In this document: positions 59,488-64,000 of the stretch, piece after piece | Layout: every line of letters starts with the position of its first letter | Numbering within the stretch: position 1 is the first letter of the stretch | Assembly: GCA_006176705.1 (NCBI GenBank) | Contig: QRFJ01004181.1 | Location: forward strand, 1-64,000 | From: Cocos nucifera | Lineage: Eukaryota > Streptophyta > Magnoliopsida > Arecales > Arecaceae | DNA: 64,000 bases | Direction: 5' to 3' | Translations under genes and position numbers: made by a program | Notes under the pieces: model-generated | The model's input: the letters and a program-made list of their open reading frames with translations, nothing else | What the model was told of the DNA's origin: nothing | The model's database searches: none

Positions 59488-61279
59488 ATGTTCTAAATTG
59501 TTTAGATCTGATTTTAAATTATTTTAATTAAAAATAATTAATTTAGATGTCCACATGAGATGTGATCAGATCTGAAATTAGAAAAAATTAAAATTAAATT
59601 GATTTGGATCTAAGATTAGAAGAATGCATGACTAGTTCTAGAATAGAATAGTTCTATAGATAGTTCTTCATATTTTTGATTAATTGATTAAATCATGTTT
59701 AGATCTTTTTATTTACTATTTTGATATTATAAGTTATATAAACATCTAAAAAATAGCAAATAAAAATTATTTTAATTTTTAAATCATATGAGATATGATT
59801 GATGCATATCTAGATAGTTTGTAGGAATATTGCATTAATTATTCTAGATTAGAATTTATTTTGATTAGATCAATTTAAATTTAATTTTTGAGATTATTAT
59901 GAGATAATTTAAATCTAAAAAATATGCATGATTGATACATGAGATGTATGCAAAATATGCATTGATTATACTATTATATATGAGATATATGATATAGAAT
60001 CTGATATTATTTTGTAGTATTGATAGTTATTAATGCGTTCCCTTGGCCGTCCGGTCATAAGAATGAAAGAAGGTTTAAAGCCCTCTCTTCCCATTCGATG
60101 GAGGGTGTTCTTATGATGTGTAAGGGTGCTTGCGTGTTCGTCCTTTAATCAGAAACCCAAAACTTTCTTTCTGCAAAACCCTAGATCCTGAAACCAGATT
60201 TATTTGCATATTTTTTTATGAACCCTATTAATTAAGATTAAGATTATGGAATATAATATAGTCTAAAATTGAGAATTTAATCTAAGACATATTCATAATA
60301 CGGTTTCAGGGCTTGGGTAGCTCAATAGGTCTTAAGCGGTTGAACAAACCGAATCAAGAGTTGGTTAGATGGGATCAACATGCTTAAATGACCAGCCTAA
60401 TAGGATTAAGTCTAGGTTCAAGATCGATCAGATCAAGCAAGACCTAATTAGGCTCAGAGGTTAGAGTCTGGATTGTAGGCTAACCCAATTGGTTCTGCTC
60501 AATAATTTGTGTCTAGGTAAGTTTTGGCACAGACCGACTGATTTTTAATTGGAAGCTACTCGACTGAATGCATTCTTGTAGAGTTAATGGCATATCTTCC
60601 CCTCCGTCTCACTTACCTGGCCATATTTGTTGCACAGTTCTGATCTAGGTGGCAATAATCCGAGCTAACCCATGCCACTAGTTAGTCATAATTGTTATGA
60701 CTAGCAAGTTTAGTTTAATGAGATCTAATCAATTCTTCCTAAGAAAAGATTAAGTCTAGGTCTTCCACCATTGTAGATGTGCGGGCCCTTTCGGGGATTG
60801 ATTGTTCTCGCTGGATATAGTGCTCAAGTTGCACCGGAAGACGCAACCATGTCTATTAGCATTGGATGCTATGGCTGGAGGATGAGTTGAGCTCAATATT
60901 CCTGGATATGGTGAGAGACTCAATTAGGAAACCATCTATCAAATGGTGGGTCTGACTTAACTAAGGATTGGATCAATATTCATACGGTGAGATTCATGAA
61001 TTAGAGACAGTTGGTGCACCATAATTAGAGAATCATTGAACAAGAGTTGTTCACTCATTGGCTAATCCATCATCCAATAACATTAGTGAGGTGATGAGTA
61101 GTTGGTGGACCGCACCACCCACTAGAAATCATTAATCTGGAGATTTTCCATCTCTACAGAGGAGTGTAGGGATCCGAGAAAATAGTGGGAGCTAATTTGT
61201 TTTAAAATAAAATTCCTAAAAAAATTGGTCAAGTCAAAATTAAGTATCTAACTTAGAAACTTTGACTTCTGTAAGAAAT
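59488..61279 (+). other. Untranslated leader of element E
   Basis: Shorter than in the other copies through many small losses. The nested inverted-repeat block at 60026-60152 keeps the inner arms and has damaged outer arms. Confidence 0.8.
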
Positions 61280-62095
61280 ATGTCTGCATCAAACCCATTA
61301 GCACATATCCTGGGACACACATAGACTGACTGGACCCAATTATAAAGATTGGCTTAGAACACAAAAATCATTTTGGATTCTAAAGAAAGTTAACCCATGT
61401 TTTTGGACCAGGACCCTCCCACTTACCGGCCCATCCATCTGTTGAACAGAGAGCGTTCTCTGAAAAAATGGATGACGAAGATAATAAGGCCAGATATTAC
61501 ATGTTGGGCTCATGTCTGATGAGCTCCAGCGCCAACATGAGGATATCGGACTGCTCGCCAAATGTGGCTCACCTACAGGAGATGTTGGGAACAGAGTCGC
61601 GCAGCCAAGTATCAAGTCACAAAATGACTTTTTAAAGGCTAAGATGCGTGATGGCAGTCAGTCCAAGATCACTTTCTGACATGATCAAAGGACATGAAGA
61701 GCTTGAGAAGCTCGGTGTGAAGTTGGACTTGGACTTGCAGAACGATATATTCTGCAATCCTTGACTGATGCATATGGGCAATTCATCATGATTACCACAT
61801 GCATAAACTTCAGAATTCTTGGCCAGTTAATGAATACTGGTTTACCGCTGAGCTTTCTATGAAAGGGTCTAAAGGCTCAGTTCTTGCTATGGAACGGACT
61901 TCTTCCAAAAGAAAGTCTTATGGAAAGAAAAAGAAGTCTGTGAAAAAGCAAAAGATGGAAAGACAAAAAGAAAAAGGCAGAATCGAAGAAAAGTACGATG
62001 CAAAGAAAGTGTTTCCATTGCAACACGACGGCCATTGAAGCAGAACGCCTACTTACCTGGCACCCTAGAAAGAAGGAAGGTCCTTCTGGAGGTAT
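61280..62095 (+). pseudogene. Element E gag
   Basis: ATG at 61280, with one-base indels every few dozen bases. The shared TGA lies at 61625-61627. Knuckle Cys and His codons can be traced near 62008-62048 but not in one frame. Because the indels look technical, the real gene could be better than this sequence shows. Confidence 0.8.
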
Positions 62096-64000
62096 GCTCA
62101 TTATTGAGTCTAACCTTACGTTTCTTCTGCATCCAGTTGGTGCTTGACTTTGGTTCTAGTGCTCATCTTGCACTTCTTATGCAGGAGTCTTGAGGATAGC
62201 AGGAGGCTGAGGATGGAGACGTGATCCTACGCGTTGTAATAGAGCAAGAGTTGCGCAGTAGCATGGGAACATACCCTCTGCGATTACCATTCGGTTTAGA
62301 CTTAGTTTTGAAAGGACTGTTATTTTGTGCCTGCAGCAGCAGGAATTTGATTTTCTGTTTCATGCTTAGCACAAGAAGGTTATGTGATCACTTCTTAAGG
62401 ACCATTGTAAATCTTTTATGAAAGAAATAAAATGCAAATGGGTTTCCTATTAATGATCTTTATAGCTACATATTGATGTAACCTATTCTAACTATCGAGC
62501 AAAACGTGAATGCCAAAAAAACGACCTAGGGATAGTCCAAACGAAGATATCTATGGCACCTGAGATAGGTCATATAGCAGAAGATATGATCAAACAAATT
62601 GAGAAAAAATGGACTATTTGGTCCATTGGACTTCTGAGTCATATCCAACTTGTAATCCTGTCTTCAGGCAAAATGACTAAACTCCCTTTTTATGGACATG
62701 GGGAGAGGCCACGGATCTCTCCTTGCCTAGTACATACTGATGTGTGCGGCCCATTTGATGTGCCGGCTAAGAGGCAATTTGTCTACTTCATTACTTACCG
62801 ATGATCTGTCTAGGTATGGGTATGTGTATCTTAAGACACAAGTCTGAAGCTTTTGAAAAGTTCAAAGAATTCAACATGAAGTAGAAAAACAAACTAGAAA
62901 ACCCATTAAGGTTCTCGATCAGATCGAGGAGTGTGAATACCTTAGCAGAATTCCTAGATATCTCAAGATAATGGCATAGTCTCTCAATGGACTCCACCAG
63001 GAAACCTCAACTCAACGGAGTTTCAGAATGGAGAAATCGAACCTATTAGATATGGTTCGATCCATGATGAGCTTCACAGACCTCCCTGATTTTCTTTGGG
63101 GACACTCATTGTTAACTTCAAATTATCTACTGAACAGAGTTTCCTCTAAAACCTCCTACTACCACCGTATGAGATATGGCACGGTAAGAAACCAAGTCTG
63201 AGTCATCTCAGAAATTTGGGTTGTCTAGCTCATGTCAAAAGACAACAAGCGGACAAGTTAGAGTTTAGGTCCTTCAGAGCTCGATTCATAGGATATCCTA
63301 AAGAGTCATTAGGATACTATTTCTACATTCCAGAAGACCACAATGTGATTGTGAGTCGACATGCCATTTTCTTGAAAAATAGTTTATTCAAATAGCGGCA
63401 TTGAAAAATAATCAAGCTTGATGAGGAAAGTCTCACAAGCAGAAACGAGCTAAGGACCAATGGAACCAAATCAGGTTGAGCCAATAAGAACACTACCTCC
63501 TCCACCTCGTAGATCGGAAGAGGTTTTCCGTCCTCCCTGAAAGATACTTAGGTATTTTTCAAGAGGAGTAGGAGAAAATGTTCTCTAGGTAATGGTGCTC
63601 ATGGGATTGATCCCAAAACTACAACGAGGCGATATCAGATATCGACTCCGATAAATGGCTAGAGGCAATGCAGTCAGAAATTGACTCGATGCACTCAACA
63701 AGTCTGGACCTTGGTAGATCCACCAGAAGGTATAGTACCTATTGGATGTAAATGGATCTTCAAGAGAAAGATTGGTGCAGAGTGGGAATGTGGAGACATT
63801 CAAGGCTAGATTGGTGGCAAAAGGTTATAGTCAACGCGAAGGCATAGACTATCAGGATACTTTTTCCCCAGTAGCTTATGCTAAAATCCATCCGCACATT
63901 GCTTGCTGTTGCAGCCTATTTCGATTATGAAATATGGCAAATGGACGTGAAAATGGCATTCTTAATGGATAATCTTGAGGAAGATATCTATATGAACAGC
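62096..64000 (+). pseudogene. Element E pol, 5' part
   Basis: Protease (D-S-G region near 62145, reading D-F-G at first sight), pre-integrase region near 62550, integrase with HTDVCGP near 62735 and a disturbed DRGGEY near 62925. The shared TAG is at 63380-63382. RT starts with KWIFKRK near 63750 and QMDVK near 63945, then the window ends. No stretch longer than about 85 codons stays open. Confidence 0.82.

Larger units (their letters stand above)
57206..64000 (+). mobile_element. Ty1/copia element E, nested in the 3' LTR of D, runs off the window
   Basis: 5' LTR, primer site, leader, gag, protease, integrase and the start of RT on plus; the window ends in RT near the DIYMEQ motif. The sequence is close to B and D apart from very frequent one-base gains and losses, which look like base-calling or assembly errors. 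Confidence 0.92.

Noticed and set aside
1..64000. tRNA, rRNA or host protein-coding genes
   Set aside because: Apart from primer-binding sites that resemble tRNA ends and the GRF pseudogene inside the presumed MULE, I found no tRNA cloverleaf, rRNA or host exon structure.
61280..64000. Reading the many frameshifts of E as evidence of great age
   Set aside because: Substitutions relative to B and D are few while one-base indels are many, and they start at the assembly gap. Sequencing or assembly error is the simpler reading.

Overview
This window is repetitive DNA from a flowering plant, with no host gene that I can recognise. Plant markers are Ty1/copia elements primed by initiator tRNA-Met, a Ty3/gypsy gag with a tRNA-Asp type primer site, a MuDR-type (MULE) transposase with SWIM finger, and a GRF zinc-finger gene with a plant-type intron. 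The long-LTR copia family and the AT-rich context fit a monocot, perhaps a palm, but that guess rests on general impression.

Five copies of one copia family (LTRs about 2.28 kb, a leader of about 1.85 kb, element about 10.1-10.4 kb) plus a partial copy make up most of the window; I call them A, B, C, D, E and G. A (minus, 178-20999) sits in a Ty3/gypsy gag and is split by B (plus, 6745-16878), which landed in A's leader 39 bp upstream of gag. The gypsy remnant (gag, leader, primer site, LTR) fills 21000 to about 24690. A MULE follows: a putative terminal region near 24695, a GRF zinc-finger pseudogene on plus (24997-25551), and a transposase pseudogene on minus cut in two by C (minus, 28201-38601). 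The MULE's right part is interrupted near 39750 by a different copia family, F (minus). F is broken by G (minus, from about 44961), G by D (plus, from 48307), and D's 3' LTR by E (plus, from 57206 to the window end). The right half is therefore a five-deep nest: MULE, F, G, D, E.

Every copia copy is defective. All five copies that cover gag carry the same in-frame TGA, and B, C, D and E, but not A, share a TAG between integrase and reverse transcriptase. This points to spread from a defective master copy mobilised in trans, or to tolerated readthrough. B's LTRs are nearly identical, so it inserted recently although its RNase H is deleted. The LTRs hold a dense WRKY-box cluster, paired inverted CCAAT boxes, a TATA box, a U3 hairpin whose stem covaries between subfamilies, and stable R/U5 hairpins. 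The leader holds a further conserved nested inverted repeat.

Assembly quality is uneven. A run of 10 N at 56508-56517 is flanked by the same 209 bp on both sides, and sequence after it is full of one-base indels. The first ~4.9 kb is also indel-rich. Frameshifts there should not be read as biology.
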